Positions 33,174-47,900 are shown, counted from the first letter of the stretch. The stretch is DNA of 64,000 bases from Apostichopus japonicus (GCF_037975245.1 NC_092573.1:16232265-16296264), one strand, 5' to 3'. A program made the numbers and translations. The notes: generated by a model from the sequence alone, not told the origin.

Positions 33174-36100
33174 GTACCTTCTTTTTTTTTTCCATTTTAA
33201 GTAAAAAATGAATACTGGAACTTTGAAAGTAACCTAAACTACAGTCACAGTTCACACTGTAGAAAGAACCAAAATAAGTTCTCGTGAAACTAGACCATAA
33301 GCTAGGGCCTAGGGGTTGCAGAAGGGGACTTGATTTAAAACAAAGGATCGGTAAAACGAAATTCAATCTTGTAAAAAAGTTAGATGGTTACTGCGATCAA
33401 ACGCGTTAAAGTAAAAACAAAATTATAACGTCACATATACTACAAAAAAACTTACAAACTGTTTCTTGTTATTGAAATATGTAGGGTAGGCCTATGTATT
33501 TACAAATTTAAACAACTCATGCAGGTCATCAGCATTAGTTGCGATGTTTCATCAATATCTCACTCTATAAACCATTTGGCATTAGTGATACTTCTTAATT
33601 ACAAGTATTACAGAAAAATTACACCATTTCTCTCATTGTTTGTTTTTTTCAAAGCATTTTCTAGCTTCCTGCATGAGAAAATCTGCTGTTTGGATGCCCA
33701 TTAGAACTGTGACCAATCGACCAATGAATACAGTGGTTCTCTTTGTTCCACAACAAGAGGCATGGGTTGTAGAACGAATGGGAAAATTCTACAAGGTTCT
33801 AAATCCAGTAAGTGTAGCAAACATAAATGCACACTCTTTTTTCATTTCTTTCCTATCCTTTATTATAGTTGTAACGCTCTTGCAGTTATTTGAAGCCATG
33901 TACATCCTTATGCACTGAAGTTCTCAATAAGAAAAGTAAAACAACATTGATTAATTTTGAGGACATCACCTCACCTTACAACTTGAAGACATAGATAATT
34001 TTATTATTATTATATTATTAATTGCTTCAAGAAATTTATGTTACTTAATTCTGAATGGCTATAAAAGGCTACCCTAGATACAGTATTACCTGTACAGATG
34101 TCCTCCTCTGTAGCGACAAGCAGTTGAACATTTAATGGAATGGTTATAGCTCAGAGAGAACTGAACTTGGGCTGTATAAACTGATGTGGCACTGAACTTG
34201 AATATTTGAGAACTTTCATTGTGCTGTGTATTCACTTTTAAGGGAAAATTGGCTGCTGATGTTTTGTGATGATAATTGAGCGTTTACTCTAGTAAAAAGA
34301 GCCACATCTTCTTAAATGTATCCTTTTATTGCTATGAATTATGGAAAACAGTTTTCTTCTTTTATTGCAACAGATCTGATTTGCATTAATTTAATAATAT
34401 ATTAAGAATATTAAATTACAAATCAGCCTTACAGTAGAACTTCATTCTAAACGTTGCATCAATTTATCTTTCAGGGCTTAAACTTTCTTATTCCAATTCT
34501 GGATTCCATCAGATACGTTCAGAGCTTGAAGGAAATTGCAATTGATATTCCAGAGCAAAGTGCTATTACAAATGGTAACTTAAGTTTCCTTCATTTTGAG
34601 ATAAACTGCTAGCCTTAAAAATCCCAGTTTAAAATGGTAGTGTATTGCAATAATATTTTAAAATTGGAATAGGGTGACTTGATCATGAGAATTATGTTAC
34701 CTATGCAGTTCATTGTGCCAAGGTACTTCTAAGATTGTCTATGCATGGTTGTTATAACGTTAAGTGATTGCACTCCTGGTAGCATCAGGTAGAGGAGGTG
34801 GAATATCGATCCTGCCTCAGGGCCTTGGGATTGATTGAATGTTTAAAAATTGTAGAGTTAAATCAAATTAAATTACAATGCTGGCAATGAAAATAATAAA
34901 GAGACTCTTCTCAATCAAGTACAAATCCAGATTTGGCTAAAACCTCTGTGGGGTACAAAATGGGCTAAAACATGAAAGGGACTACTATCATGGGAACAGA
35001 CTGTTGATTGCTGGAAATAAACACCCCTAAAGTATTGTATATAATTATTCCAATGCCCCACACAGCCAATCAGAGTATGAAGTCAAGGAAAGTCCAAGTA
35101 AAAGTTAGCTTCGCCAACTTGTTAACCAAACGGTCTGCATTTAAAACCGAACATTCTCCTTTCATTCTCCTTGAAATCTCATTGTTTTGCAAGGGTGAAT
35201 TTATGATCATGTAAGATGCAATTTCTTAACTTCTACTTATTTAATTAAGCATCACAATTAAGTGTGAATAACAGATCTGATAGAGCTTGCTTCATAATGT
35301 TAGGTAAAGTTTCTTGATGTTGAAGGTCAAAGAAGTTAAGATTATTAGATATCATTGTTGCTTATTATGTCAAAAGGCTCAAGTGGTGCTCTACACTTTG
35401 ATTTGAGAACACAACAACAATACTTAGCACCTAATTGCAGCTGAAGCTGTGATTGTTTGGTCATTGTCATCTGAAGTAAGAAATAGTGAAGCAGTAAACT
35501 GCCAGTTGGAACAATTTTATCTTGAAGTATTTAGTTGTTTTAAAAACCTTATCATTCTAAATATGTTTTGGACAATTTAATGTAGTAACATAATTTAAGT
35601 ATAATATGAATATCAGTTGAAGTTATTTTGTGTCTTTGTTCTCTTCTGTTTCTTCCCAGATAATGTAACATTGAGGATAGATGGGGTACTGTACTTGAGA
35701 GTTGTTGATGCTTATAAGGTATTCATGATGTCAACTGCAACAGTAGTTACAGGCTCTGTGTAGTTTGGTCAGAAAGCTGTTTTGTAGTGTGCAGCTAGTT
35801 GTTGCCATTGTTCTAATGTATACAAAATGGTTTGAAAATACACCAACAAGAACTTCACCTTTGACACAACTCAAATGAAGCTTAGCTTTCTGATCATATG
35901 AATGTCCTTATAGAACTGACACGCAGCTTCTATGGTTTATAGAGAAACAAGCAAATGTATGTCCACATGTTAATAACTATTTCTAGTGCTTGAATCAACA
36001 TGCATTTGAAAGGTTAAGTTGAAAGAGTTTGTTGATCAAAGTTATTTAATATATGTACATGTCTTATGGTGCTGCAATTGGTTTGTATTCAGTGGGTCAG

Positions 36101-39100
36101 TGATAATTGTTGGTATTGTTTATGATTTAATAAAATTGCCTCAGATGTCTGCAGCATAGAATACTGATATTTCTTGCTGGTTGTGGCTAACTCAGTCCAC
36201 CACAAATAAGATGTCTTTAGTATGTACCAAATGCATAATGAATTTTTAGTTTAGGTTTATCACGTATTATATTTTAATTCCAAACACCCATATCTCTGTA
36301 GGAATAAGAGTTCTTCATTCGTACTTGTTAAAATTCTCAAATTTTGATTGACCCATTGTCGTGACCCATTGTCGTCTGACTGTACATTAAACTACAGATA
36401 ATGCACAGTATACTCACTGGTGGATGAATATCAGTTGCAAAGAAAGTATAAATGTCCTGAGAGCAGCGATCGAAGCAATCTAATCATCGAAAGACAGTTA
36501 ACTTACATACCACAGTTGAATAGCCAGTGTCAGAAGTTCAGAACACCATGGATATCAACACTTACATAAGGTCTAACTGACAAAAAACAGATATATACCA
36601 CAGGAGATATTAACACTTACATAACGTCTAACTGAGGAAAACAGTTACAGTATATACCACAGTGGATATCAACAATTAACGTCTAACTGATAGGCCTAGG
36701 CCTACCATCACTGTTCAGGAAAACAGTAGCAACTGTATTCAAGAAATGCACATTTCAAGGATTGGAATCTTAAATGTAATTCTCCAAAGTAATGTTTAAT
36801 GACCTGGTTCACAACTTCATCTGTCTAATCAAATGTTGAAAGCCATTGTACTACAAAAGTTAGCTGTTTGTTCATGGAATTGTTCATATTTGTTTATAAC
36901 TCAACAGTTACTACTGTAAGAAGCTTAGCACAGTATATACTGTACTCTACTAAGTACACATCTGTAGTACACATCCAAGACAGTTATGTCAAGACATTGT
37001 CAATGCACTATATCGCTGTACATGTCTTGGCATGAACACAACAGTTTGTGTTGCTTAAATTGTAACATTCTGAGAAGAAAACAAATGTTTATATAGTGCT
37101 TTGTATGGATTAACCAGGCTAATCAACAGTCTACTGCATCACTTGAGTTGTATGCATTATATGAGGTTGTGCATTATCCTGTGATACACGCACGCTAGAC
37201 CATTGGTTAACCCTAAATTTCTCCTTTTTAAGTCCATAACCATTACTGAAGAATGTGACATTGAATTTGCTGAACCCATCATGAATTTGCTGAACCCATC
37301 ATTTGCAATTCTATATGTCAAAAGTATTTCTTGTGCTAGCCCATTACAGGTCCATGTAACTGTTTATAATTTGTCATAGTTCCTTCTGTAGCTGTTTGAA
37401 TAGTGTTTTATGCCTATTTGTATTGTAACTACAGTATGTCTTGCTTGTTTCCTCAGGCAAGTTATGGTGTAGAGGATCCAGAGTATGCAGTAACACAACT
37501 GGCTCAAACCACCATGAGATCTGAGATTGGTAAAATTAGTCTGGATCATGTCTTTAAGGAACGAGAGTCTCTTAATGTACAAATAGTTGGTGAGTGAGGT
37601 TTAACTGCTATGTACAGTTAGAAACTGTAAATGATCAGTTAGTGTTGGATTAACTAATTAACGTCATATAGAAGGATATCCTTCATTTCACATTGAAACA
37701 AGTTAACTTTGTTTGAGTTCAAGATGAAGCCCTGCACTCTTGCATTGAATTTTTTGATAAAGAATAGTGGAATCAAAACAATACAGCTTGATGTGATCCT
37801 TCTCAATGTTTGTGTAAAGTATGAAATAATTGAGCACTTGTCAGAAACAATCAGATGAAGACTTGAAGTTCTTTGAACGTGAATGACAATACAGTATATC
37901 AAAGCTGAGTTTGTTAATTGGGATCAGCAATGGCATAACCAATGCTATTCAACTGAATCAAGATCAGCTGTGTCTAAACAGAACTACTTGAATGAACTCT
38001 CTTTTTTTTCTGTTTCATAAGAGGTCATAAACCAAGCTGCAGTACAACCTTGGGGAATCAAGTGTCTACGTTATGAAATCAAAGACATTGAACTTCCTAA
38101 TAAAGTAAGAGAAGCTATGCAGATGCAAGTCGAGGCAGAGAGGAAGAAAAGAGCAGTTGTTCTTGAATCAGAAGGTATGATGTTCTCATGTTGTCAGACT
38201 TTGAGTCTTTTATCTCTGTCATAGTAACTATATGTTTTAGTCTATTCCAATATTCTCAGAGTTGGAAAACAATATGAAAAACTTGAGTATGCTGTCATAT
38301 CATTAACAGAAAAATTGACTTTAATGAAAGTGTGTGAGAACATGTGAGAACAAAAGATTATACAAACTATTGACTGTCTGAATTCATGTGCTCTAACAAT
38401 TTAATTATTCATTTGTAAATTTCAGTAAGCTCCATTTCTGTCAGTCATTCAGATCTGTACTACAATATTATCATGATTATTATTATTAACCAGCATTTAG
38501 AAGGCTATTTACACCCCAAAGAGTGTTCCATAGCATGTACAACTTAGCCCTGGTCATTGGTAACTTGTCACACCTACACACTAAAGTGTGCACAATTCAG
38601 TCAATCTCTCCTGGGGCACCACAGTGCACCACAACCACGTGCCCCCGGGGAATTTCCCATGGGGTGCAGCCAAAAATCAGCGCATGCAACTATATTTACA
38701 AGTTACCTCGCAAGTTCCCATTTACACACCAGTGTAAAGAGAGCCAATGGAGATAAAGTGCCTTTCCCAAAGACAAAACGTAATGATCTGACCAGGACTC
38801 GAACCTGTAATCCTTAGATCACAAGTCCACTGCCTTAACCACTTGACCACAACGTCCCCCCTCCCCCATTTAGGTATTCTTTGAATACTTTGAATCAAGA
38901 GATGGATTTCTTTGCTCATGCACTATTTTATGATGCAGCATGTATCTTAAAGAGTTTGCCGTGCTAATTGCTGTTATGTAAAATTTACTTGAAGAGTTTG
39001 CCTCAATAATTATGCTAATTTGTAAGCGTTGAGCACAATCAAGTTACGTTCGATTTACCTTATAGAATGGTAAAAATTAAGTTTCCAAGGAGTGGCTTGC

Positions 39101-42100
39101 TCTCTTCTCCTAGATGAAACACCTTTCAAACTATTACTTACAGGCAAACCTTCTGGTGTAATGCAATATTGAGTGTCTTCATTTCTTCTTTCTTTAGGTC
39201 TCAGAGAATCTGCTATCAATGTAGCAGAAGGGAAAAAGAGGGCCCAAATATTGGAGTCAGAAGCTGTAAAAATGCAGCAGGTCAACATAGCTAGGGGTGA
39301 TGCTAGTGCAATTCTAGCCAGAGCAACTGCCAGTGCTGATGGAATTAAGATGCTATCAAATGCACTAAGTAAACAGGTACAGCTGTCGGATAAGTATTGA
39401 TGCAAAGCACCTACCCTCATTGTATTAACAGTTATTTTCAGCAATTACCAACAGAATGAGTACAGAATGCAAATTATTATCAAAACATGTGCACAGTAAT
39501 GTTAAATATCCCAGTTTGGACATTTTTTTTGATTACTTTCCTTATGTAACAGATTTTTCATAACATTATCTTTTTAAAAGCTCTTGATTTTGAAACGTTT
39601 GTGATTGTGGATGTGTGGTTTTTCCCTGAAAGTATTCCAAAAGAAACTTCTCACCAAAAAGAGAATGCCCACATTGTTGCAACCTGAGTTATTTCTGAAT
39701 TCCTGTTGAGTTAAGCCCATTTCAACATTAAGTTCGTAACACAATATCTCAAGATGGGAAAAACTTTGACGAATCTCATACTTGGTATGTAGATGTTCTA
39801 TATAAAGTAGAAGAACCCTCAGGCTTTTGGTGGAATTCATAGGTCATTGGAGGTCACCAGAGGTGAAACTGAGAAGCCTTTAAACAATACAACTCCAGAT
39901 AGGAACTAACGAATCTTATACTTTGCATGTGGATGCCCCATATTAAGTACCCAAGGGTCACCAGAGGTCAAACTGTTAAAGACCTTGTAAACATGATATC
40001 TCAAGTTAGGAATCACTGTTACTTTTGATACGTAGCATGTCAATGCATTATTGTTAATAGAATAATGCTATTGTTTTTGGCTGAAGTCAAAGGTAATCTG
40101 AGGTCAGCAGATGCCAAATGCTGAAAACCTTGTAAACATGATATTATCATGATAGGAAAAAAAAAAAAAGTATGCATACTTTGTATACTTGGCATGCGTA
40201 TACATTATATTAAGTAGAACACTATTGTTATTGATGGAGGTCAAAGGTCACAAGAGGTCAAGCACTGAAAACCTTGTAAACATTTGATCCCAACAAAGGA
40301 AGCATGGATACTTTTATACTTAGCATGTGTCATATTGAGAAGGAGGTGATAGCTTTTTATGGAGGTCAAAGGTTATCTGGCACATCAAACACTGAAAACC
40401 TTGTAAACAGGATATCTTAAGATACATTAGCATGGATACTTCTCATACTTATCATGTAGATGTGCTATATTGAGTAAAAGAAATTTCTTTAGTGGAGGTC
40501 ACCAGAGGTCAAATATTGAAAATGTAAACAGGATATCTCAAGTTAGAATGGTTACTTTTCATACTTGGCCTGTGGATGCATTATATTGAATAGAAGAACT
40601 CAATGTTTTTTGTGGAGTCTAAAGGTCAACTGGATCACAAGCAGTGAAACTATGAAAACCTTTTTAAGGGGAATATCTCATGGTAGAACTCATGGATACT
40701 TCTCATACATGTTATATGGATATGCCATATTGAGTACAAGAATGTTGTTGTTGGTGTAGGTCAAATGTCATTTGAAGTCTCCAGAGTTCAAAAACTCTGA
40801 AAACTTTTAAACTTGATATCTCAAAGTAGGAATCATGGATACTTCTCTTGGTATGTGGATGCATCACATTGAGTACAAGACCCCTATTGTTTTTGGTTGA
40901 GGTGTGTATTGCCACTTACAGTAAAATGACTTGTGTTTATCATGCCATAGTGGAGTTGCACATTTAAATAGTGGTTCAGGGCATATTTATTATAAGAGGT
41001 ATTTCTGGTGAACAAGCAGAAGTCTAGTGCAATGAAAGTAATACTTTTCCAAGACACATTAACTTTGTATCTCCTATCCCTAATTATTTCCAACAGCATG
41101 GTGGTAATGCAGCATCATATAACATCGCAGAACAATATGTAACTGCTTTTAAGAGCCTGGCCAAGACTAATAACACCATCCTCTTACCTACCAACACTGG
41201 AGATGTAACAAGTATGGTGGCATCTGTAAGTTTGTATCAATTATGGTAGCAGTTACCCAGTTAGGGTAATTGAAATCAATCAAACATTGAGTTATGTAGA
41301 TAATATACCAGGTTTCTGTTGCTTCTATTTTAATAACCACATTGAAGCAGTCTTTAGGTTACCTTAAGAAGAAACAGTTTGACAAACAAGATCCTGTCTT
41401 TGGCATACTCAACACAATCATGACAAACCCAGACAACTTTCCCTACAGAAAATGAGAAGTACCTACAAAAATGAGCTACAAGTGTGGCTTGATAGTCAAT
41501 GTAACCTTAGTGTCTGTCCTACAGTTGACTAATGGATGATAATTGACTAGCAAATGATTGTGTTACAGTTAAGTGTTTATTCCATAGCACTGAAACTATA
41601 TAGCTGTTGCATGTACAAATTGCATGCCTGACAACACCACTCAAATCAATTTGGATGAAATGAGATGTTCTAGTTAACATATTTGCATTCTATATGATTG
41701 TTTAGTCATTATTTTTTCCATAGCAATTCTCTTTTCTGTAAGTGTGCAAGTAATTATACTCAATTATTATAACATCTTATCATAATCACAGATACATTAT
41801 CTGTGGACACTTGAAAGATGTACAATTGGCAAACTGTTCTAAGAGGATACCACCCCTATTAAAGAGTTTGTCCCTCAAAGGGGCCAGTGGTGGAAGCATT
41901 CATTGAATGAACTTCTTTGTCAGAGGATTAAAATAACTTGATATTTTTAGATCACCCATTCAAAAGGAAGAGGTGTTTTCTTACTTTAAACTGAAATAAA
42001 GTTGAGAAGAAACAGCAAAACTTTGCTAAGCCATTTATTACACATGAAATGGTTCCAATCTAGTACGTCTGCAATATTAGTACAAGAAAGTCGGTAACAA

Positions 42101-43029
42101 CAAATGGAACAGCACAACTAATTGTGCTTACCATTGAATGTCTTGCACAAATTAAATAAATACTTAGCCCCAAAGTATATTTTCACTGTATTGCATAAAT
42201 GTAACTTCATATTTTGAGAGAGAACATACTTGCCAATACAAAAATCTAAATTTAGCATCTAGGCCAGGCTTAGAAATTATCATAAACAGAAATACTTTGA
42301 TGTTAATACTGAGGAAAATCTTTTATGATGGGATGTTGTACACAAGTTGAATTTAAAACAGAATACAATTTTACATTCAGTGGTGTGGCTCATAATATTT
42401 TCATCTCTTTGATTTTACATTGTGGTGCAGCTGAGATCAAAGAGATATAAGTTCAGTAAACAAAGCACTGAGCTGGTGTGACCCAAACTTAAATCTTTAT
42501 ATTGAGGTTAAGGCAACTTGGGGAAAGATTTCTTTGAATAAATTTACTCGTAAAGTGTGATCAGTGTCATGTTATGTTGATCAGTGTCATGTTTGTCCTA
42601 TGAAAAGTAATTTAGATGGAGGTGACCGCATGTTGATTTCAATTCTAATGGGTTACCTAACAGCGATCAAATTTTTATTTTCTTAGTATTATTGCAGTGG
42701 CAGTGTCGCAATGCTCATGTAATAATAAGAAAACACAAATGGACAGGCAGCTGTTGTAATTGTTCTTCAAAACTGTACCACTATATTTGAATTGTCTGTT
42801 CTTTCAATAGGCCATGGCAGTGTATAAAAATCTAAGCATACCACCAAAGGAAGGTGAGCTACCAGTCTCAGCAGAAGAGATTAAAGAGATTGCCACAGGA
42901 GTGCAAAAAGCTGCAGACAGTGAAAACTCATCCCAGGAGTTAGCAGAACAGTTAAGTGATAATGTCAACACGCAACTGGAGAAGAGAGACAAAATGCAGT
43001 TTGGAATGCAGGAAAAAACACTTCTCTAA
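33141..43029 (+). CDS. STOML2: stomatin-like protein 2, mitochondrial (9 coding exons)
   Basis: Coding exons: 33141-33173, 33655-33807, 34475-34574, 35660-35718, 37457-37589, 38022-38174, 39198-39376, 41097-41225, 42811-43029. All junctions are GT-AG and phases agree; the spliced product is 385 aa (human about 356). Residues 1-36 are basic and hydroxylated, suiting a mitochondrial presequence. NTVVLFVPQQEAWVVERMG starts the SPFH/prohibitin domain (about 36-220), with the family segments GLNFLIPILDSIRYVQSLKE and ASYGVEDPEYAVTQLAQTT. A coiled coil (VEAERKKRA, RESAINVAEGKK) and the conserved AEQYVTAFKSLAK, NTILLPTNTGDVTSMVA follow, then a divergent tail. In animals the protein binds cardiolipin and prohibitins at the inner mitochondrial membrane and scaffolds respiratory and protease complexes. 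Confidence 0.95.
36500..36700. repeat. ~70-bp minisatellite in STOML2 intron 4
   Basis: Three to four degenerate copies sharing ATATACCACAG, GGATATCAACA, CTTACATAA and GTCTAACTGA. Located between exons 4 and 5, away from splice sites. Confidence 0.75.
38490..38870 (-). mobile_element. tRNA-derived SINE in STOML2 intron 6
   Basis: On the minus strand the element begins GGGACGTTGTGG and has A box TGGTCAAGTGG and B box GGTTCGAGTCC at tRNA spacing (about 38860-38790). It is followed by a ~300-bp body (GGGAAAGGCACTTTATCTCC near the head, TGGGGTGTAAATAGCC near the end). The tRNA part is degenerate. It is antisense to STOML2 and clear of the exons. Confidence 0.8.
39830..40915. repeat. ~125-bp tandem repeat with DR1-like motifs, STOML2 intron 7
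   Basis: Seven or eight degenerate units, each with ACCTTGTAAACATGATATCT, GGATACTT, a TTGAGTA(C/G)AAGAA string and GGAGGTCAAAGGTCA. A perfect AGGTCA-A-AGGTCA is at 40238-40250, with a third half-site at 40255. Related copies lie at 15.7, 44.6, 45.5 and 50.6 kb, so this is a dispersed family locally amplified. Confidence 0.85.
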
Positions 43030-43283
43030 TGATATGAAAGATGTGACGGTATCGGACAGGACTTTAACGCTAATTAGTTCATTCAAAGAGCGTGACCACC
43101 TAGCCATTGCAGATCCGTTCTCTTGTTATTATTCAGACTGGTAAGACACTGAATGGTCTCAGAAGGTTGTAACTCTTGGAGGTGGAGGAATGATTAGGTT
43201 GTCAAAATTGCTTTCTAATGCTGAGTTGTTGTACTGCATTTGGTCAGTAAATCTTAGACTAAGCAGTTTATTTATGTTATCAT

Positions 43284-43289
43284 AATAAA
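43284..43289 (+). terminator. poly(A) signal AATAAA of STOML2
   Basis: AATAAA about 255 nt past the STOML2 stop codon, followed by a GT-rich TGTGACTTATCAGGTGTTTT element. It is the first canonical hexamer downstream and precedes the transposon at 43.4 kb. Confidence 0.6.
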
Positions 43290-43396
43290 AGTGTGACTTA
43301 TCAGGTGTTTTAAGGGTAAAGAGACTTCAACATTTTGACATTACAGATAGACAGTTTTTAGCTCTATTAGCATAGTCAATGGAGATTTTGTTAAAG

Positions 43397-44392
43397 GGGT
43401 GTACAAGGCGGGGGGGCAAACTGCCCCCCCCCAAATTTCCAGAGGACAAGAAATTCGGGCAAAAGTCCTGAAAAATTCGGGCAGCCTAAGAGGAGAACAA
43501 AATATATATATAAATATGTAGTAGCTTGCATGAATCTTCTTCATATTTTTGCCCGCAAATTCCGTGGAGAGCGTTCTGTGTTATTTGTTTTGTGACATTA
43601 ATATTAATATAAGCCTAATGATTTTCTTTATTTAGCATTTTCCGTGTAACACCACCATAAGTGCAGCTCATCTAGGCTACTACGCTTTTTGCACTATCGC
43701 CCAAAATTATTAACAGGGAACGCCGCTCACAATCGTGGTGACAAGCATGCATGGAGATTAGCAGTCTCTGAAGTGAAAAAACCGCAGTAAACATTTTTTT
43801 CTAACTAGTCAACTGTATATCTGGACATCCCAGACATGAGTGTATATAAGAAACATTTTCTTTTTCATGGATGGTGGGGGAGGGGGGTGGAGAGGGAGTG
43901 CCTACAAGCCTAAAAGTACAGGTTTATCATATTCTTTGTTATTTTTCATACCTTTTTGTGAGACAACTTGCAGTCTCACCCGACACAGCGACATTTTCCT
44001 GCCTACGTGTCGTTGAACAATTTATGTTTTTCTGGGGGTAGCTGAGTACTGTGTTAAAATAATAAATACGGTAACCAAATAGGAGCTTAAAAAATATACT
44101 GTCCTAGTTTTCCCCGTCAAAGTGATGTTACTATTTTTTCTGCTTCTAATTTACAACATTTTTGGGAAGGTGTAAATTTCTAAACGTGAGATTATAAATA
44201 AAGAATGTTTAGATGCAACTTTCTAGGCCTCAGAAGTGCCATTTCTGGCAATCTGAGAGGCATATTTTGCCCAAAAAATTCTTGTACGCTAAGCGCCAAC
44301 CGATGGTGGCGCTCCGCTTAGATAGTATCACGGGAACTTTCGGGCACAAAAGTTTCTGCCCCCCCAAACCAAAATGATCCCGTACGCCTATG
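43397..44392 (+). mobile_element. copy 3 of the ~1-kb TIR element
   Basis: The most complete copy of the family at 12430 and 14333. It has the GCCCCCCCCCAAATTTCCAG and AAATTCGGGCAAAAGTCC left part, an intact site where 13041-13667 inserted in copy 1, a core module at about 44225-44330, and the right end CCGTACGCCTATG. The left TIR is degraded (GTGTACAAGGCGGG). Just downstream of the STOML2 poly(A) signal. Confidence 0.8.
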
Positions 44393-44599
44393 GTATCATG
44401 TATCTGTTTATAATCTAATTATCTATCTGTCTGTTTCTCTGTCTACCCTTCTATCTGCCTACTGACATATCTGTCAACATCAGTATGAAGGCCCATTTGC
44501 TCATTCCTGGTGAAAGATTGTACAAACTGTGTCTCATTTTTATATGAAAAGTAGATTGGCGGAAATTCAAGGTCAAGGCAGGTCCAGGTATATAAAAGT

Positions 44600-44950
44600 T
44601 ATTGATAGCTTTTGGTTTCGATGATAATTGTAACCTTTGCAGTCATGCAGGCGGATCAGTGTGTGTATGTGACGCCTTGCAGTAAACACGATATCTCAAG
44701 AAGGAAACTTGGACCAATGTCATATTTGGTGTGTAGAAGTACCACATTGATTAGCAGCTTTATGTTTTTAGAGGAGGTCAAAGTTCATTTGGGGTCAAAT
44801 TGTAAAAACATTGTAAACACGATATCTTGAGAAGTGAAGCTTGGACCAATCTCATATTTAGTTTGTAGTTGTGACACATTGAGTTCAAGATCCTTGTTGT
44901 TATTGATGGTCAAAGATAATTTGGAACTTAGCTTAAGGGCATCTGTAGAT
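44600..44950. repeat. dispersed GGTCA repeat, two units
   Basis: Two units with AAACACGATATCTCAAGAAG, TTGGACCAAT and GAGGTCAAAGTTCATTTGG, the same family as in STOML2 intron 7. AGGTCAAAGTTCA is a degenerate DR1. Confidence 0.75.
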
Positions 44951-47900
44951 ATGAATCAAGAAGTCTTGATATCTCCATTTGACCTAAGTGTGTCGCTAAC
45001 GTAGTCGCTGCAAACATGCCTGTGTACAAAGGTGTGCAATGAAACGTACTGTTTGTCCATGCTTCATGTATTGGAATGGACAATATCATTTTGAATAATC
45101 AGTATGTCTTTGCTTCCAATGTTGAATATTTTTCTATTTTGGTAGTGATTAATCTGTATGCTGAGATCAAGAAAAGTTCCATCTTGGTCATCAGCTGCCA
45201 ATGTGAATATTGTGTGTCATATCTCAATGCTTTTTGCCATACTACTTTGATTGAAGTATGTTGTTCATCCTGGCTATACACTGCAGCCTACATTGTGTCA
45301 TATTCATATAAGTTTAATTATGTAGCATCATTGAAACCACACTGCAGTGTTTCTGTCTGGTTACATTTGAAGTTGTGATTATAAAGTTGTTAGGGATCTC
45401 ATTCTCAATAGTGAATCCACATGCCAAGTATTAAGTTCATTCCACATGCCAAGTATTAAGTTCATTTTAGCTTGATTTTTTAGGTTATTGTGTCACTGCA
45501 TCTTGACTTTATTGGCCTCAAATGAACTTTTATCTCCACAGACACAATAGGGCTGTTGTACTCATGTGTAAAATATGAAGTCATCCAAGCTTTCTTTTTG
45601 AGCTGCCATGTTTACAAGATTTCATGCTTTTACCTTCTGACCTCCAATGATCTTTAATCTCCACCAATTTCAATAGGGTTCTTATACTTAATAAGGTGCA
45701 TTTACAGCAAGAGACCCATGGGCACTACGATTCCTTGCTTAAAGGAAAATACATGTGTTGTATAGGTCATCACCCAATATTATCATCACACCAACTTCAG
45801 ATGATACAATAGGACACCATCTCTTATAAACATGCATAGTATCAACTTCAAATGGTCAGGTACCATATCAGTAACTCCAATAGTAAAGTAAATGCTAACA
45901 GAAAAGCCCAATGGCACTATCCAAATTAGGTACAAGGAAACATTGGCTCAAATATATTTGGGCCAAAGAAGCCTAAACAAAAATTTGGTTCCCAAAATGG
46001 ACCTAAAATATTAAAGTCTCCATAACTGTTGATGCTGATGAATTTTGGAAAACAAACTTCCAAAGTAGATTCAACCTTTTTTTATTCTAAAGGCACTGAC
46101 CAGGTGGTTTTAATGTGCAAAAGCTGTCGCAATCGAAAGAATTTTATTTTCTGTTATGACGCAAACGATTTACTATAAAATCACTGTTACCGTCCATTAT
46201 CAGCATGTTCATTACACAAATGTACACAAAATAGTCTACACATGCGACCCGATCAAGATTTTAACGCAGTCCTCTACACGTATCGTCCATTTCTTTGAGT
46301 AAATGTCTGAAAACACCTGTTTATTCATTGCAGTTGTAGGAAATGACACAATTTTGCAAGCTACAGGTAAGATCAAAGGAAAGATACTATTCAAGAAAAG
46401 GAACCTAACAAAGGCTAGCCACGAAAGTGAAAGGCCTATCGATAGTAAACATAACAGAGATTTGATTGGCGTATGATTTGTTGGATGGGGGCTTGGGTGG
46501 GGCTTGCAAATTTTGATTGAAGTTTGAAGAATCTACAGACTTGTTAAAAAATCTGGCGAATTTTATTACAACAGATAACTAAATAAAAATAATGAATATT
46601 AATATGATAGTTGCATAAAATGGTGTCATTTTTACTGAGCTGATGCAATCCAATTTAAGGTTGTTGACTTATTGCAAGCTTCATGTATTTTGGCCCTTCC
46701 CCCAAATATTGGGCCCAATGAAAGTTTGCATCTAAATGGTCCCAAACATGTTTGGCCCAAAGAAACTGGCTCAAAATGTATTTGCCTCAAAAATTGAACC
46801 TCCAAAAATATGGGCCCCACAAATTCAGGCCCAAAGAATGTATCCAAAAATGAATTGTGGAAAGAAAATTTGGGCCCACACAGCCCAATAAGACATAGAT
46901 ATTTTTGAGGCCCAGATCCCCCAAAAATCAAGGCCTACATGTGCCAGCTATTAGCCAACAACTGTATACCAAGTTTGGCTACAATCCAACTTCAGGTTGC
47001 AGAGTTATTAAAATGTAAAAATATTTACATCTGACTCGCGTATCCTCATTAATAATTATATGGTCCACACCAGAAACAATAGGGCACACCTTCTCACTAT
47101 AATACATCTATACAGCAAGTATGACAAATATCCATCATTCTGTTGAGTTATTGTGGACACAAGCAAGTGTCACAGACGCACACACACACCCATGCCAATG
47201 ACTGCTTAGGTTCCTTAGCTTCGAGCAAGGAATGAATAAAAATATGCAGTTCATCCATCATGTAATTCTTTCAGTTATTAGTTTTACAAGACAAGGTGTC
47301 ACACACACACACACAAATTCTATCACAATCGCATACGTTCTATTTGCCTTCGACAAGGAATGTGAAATATATTGGGACTTTTTTTATTCTTGCAGAAATA
47401 CTATCCAACAAGAGAGATAATTCCCAAACATGTTTTTGTGACTCACAAATGCAATGCAATCCTAAAGGAACAATTCCCTGGAAAAAAGATTTATGTTAAT
47501 GGTCATGGAGTGGTAAAGACAAAATGCATAAGAATTTGAGTTCTTTGCATATTATTCATACTGCAAACTGCACATATTACATAAACTACTGCATGTTTTT
47601 TAAAAACGCACTGTCCATTTATTGATTTGTTTTTTTACTGTTTCACAAAGCATAGTCAACATAATATTTGAAAGAGCACATGCTGTTCTATAACTTTAAA
47701 ATCAACATGAAAACACCACAGTACAATGAGGAAAAGCATAACAATACTGTACTTACATGACTACATACAGTACACTATAAGATAAAGTCAAATTGACACA
47801 TTTGACTACATTCGAATAAAATACACTTATAAAACTAAGGGCTTCTATAATCAAACTCCAGTGTGCACTGTAAGATAACAAATCCCAAAATGTGAACATA

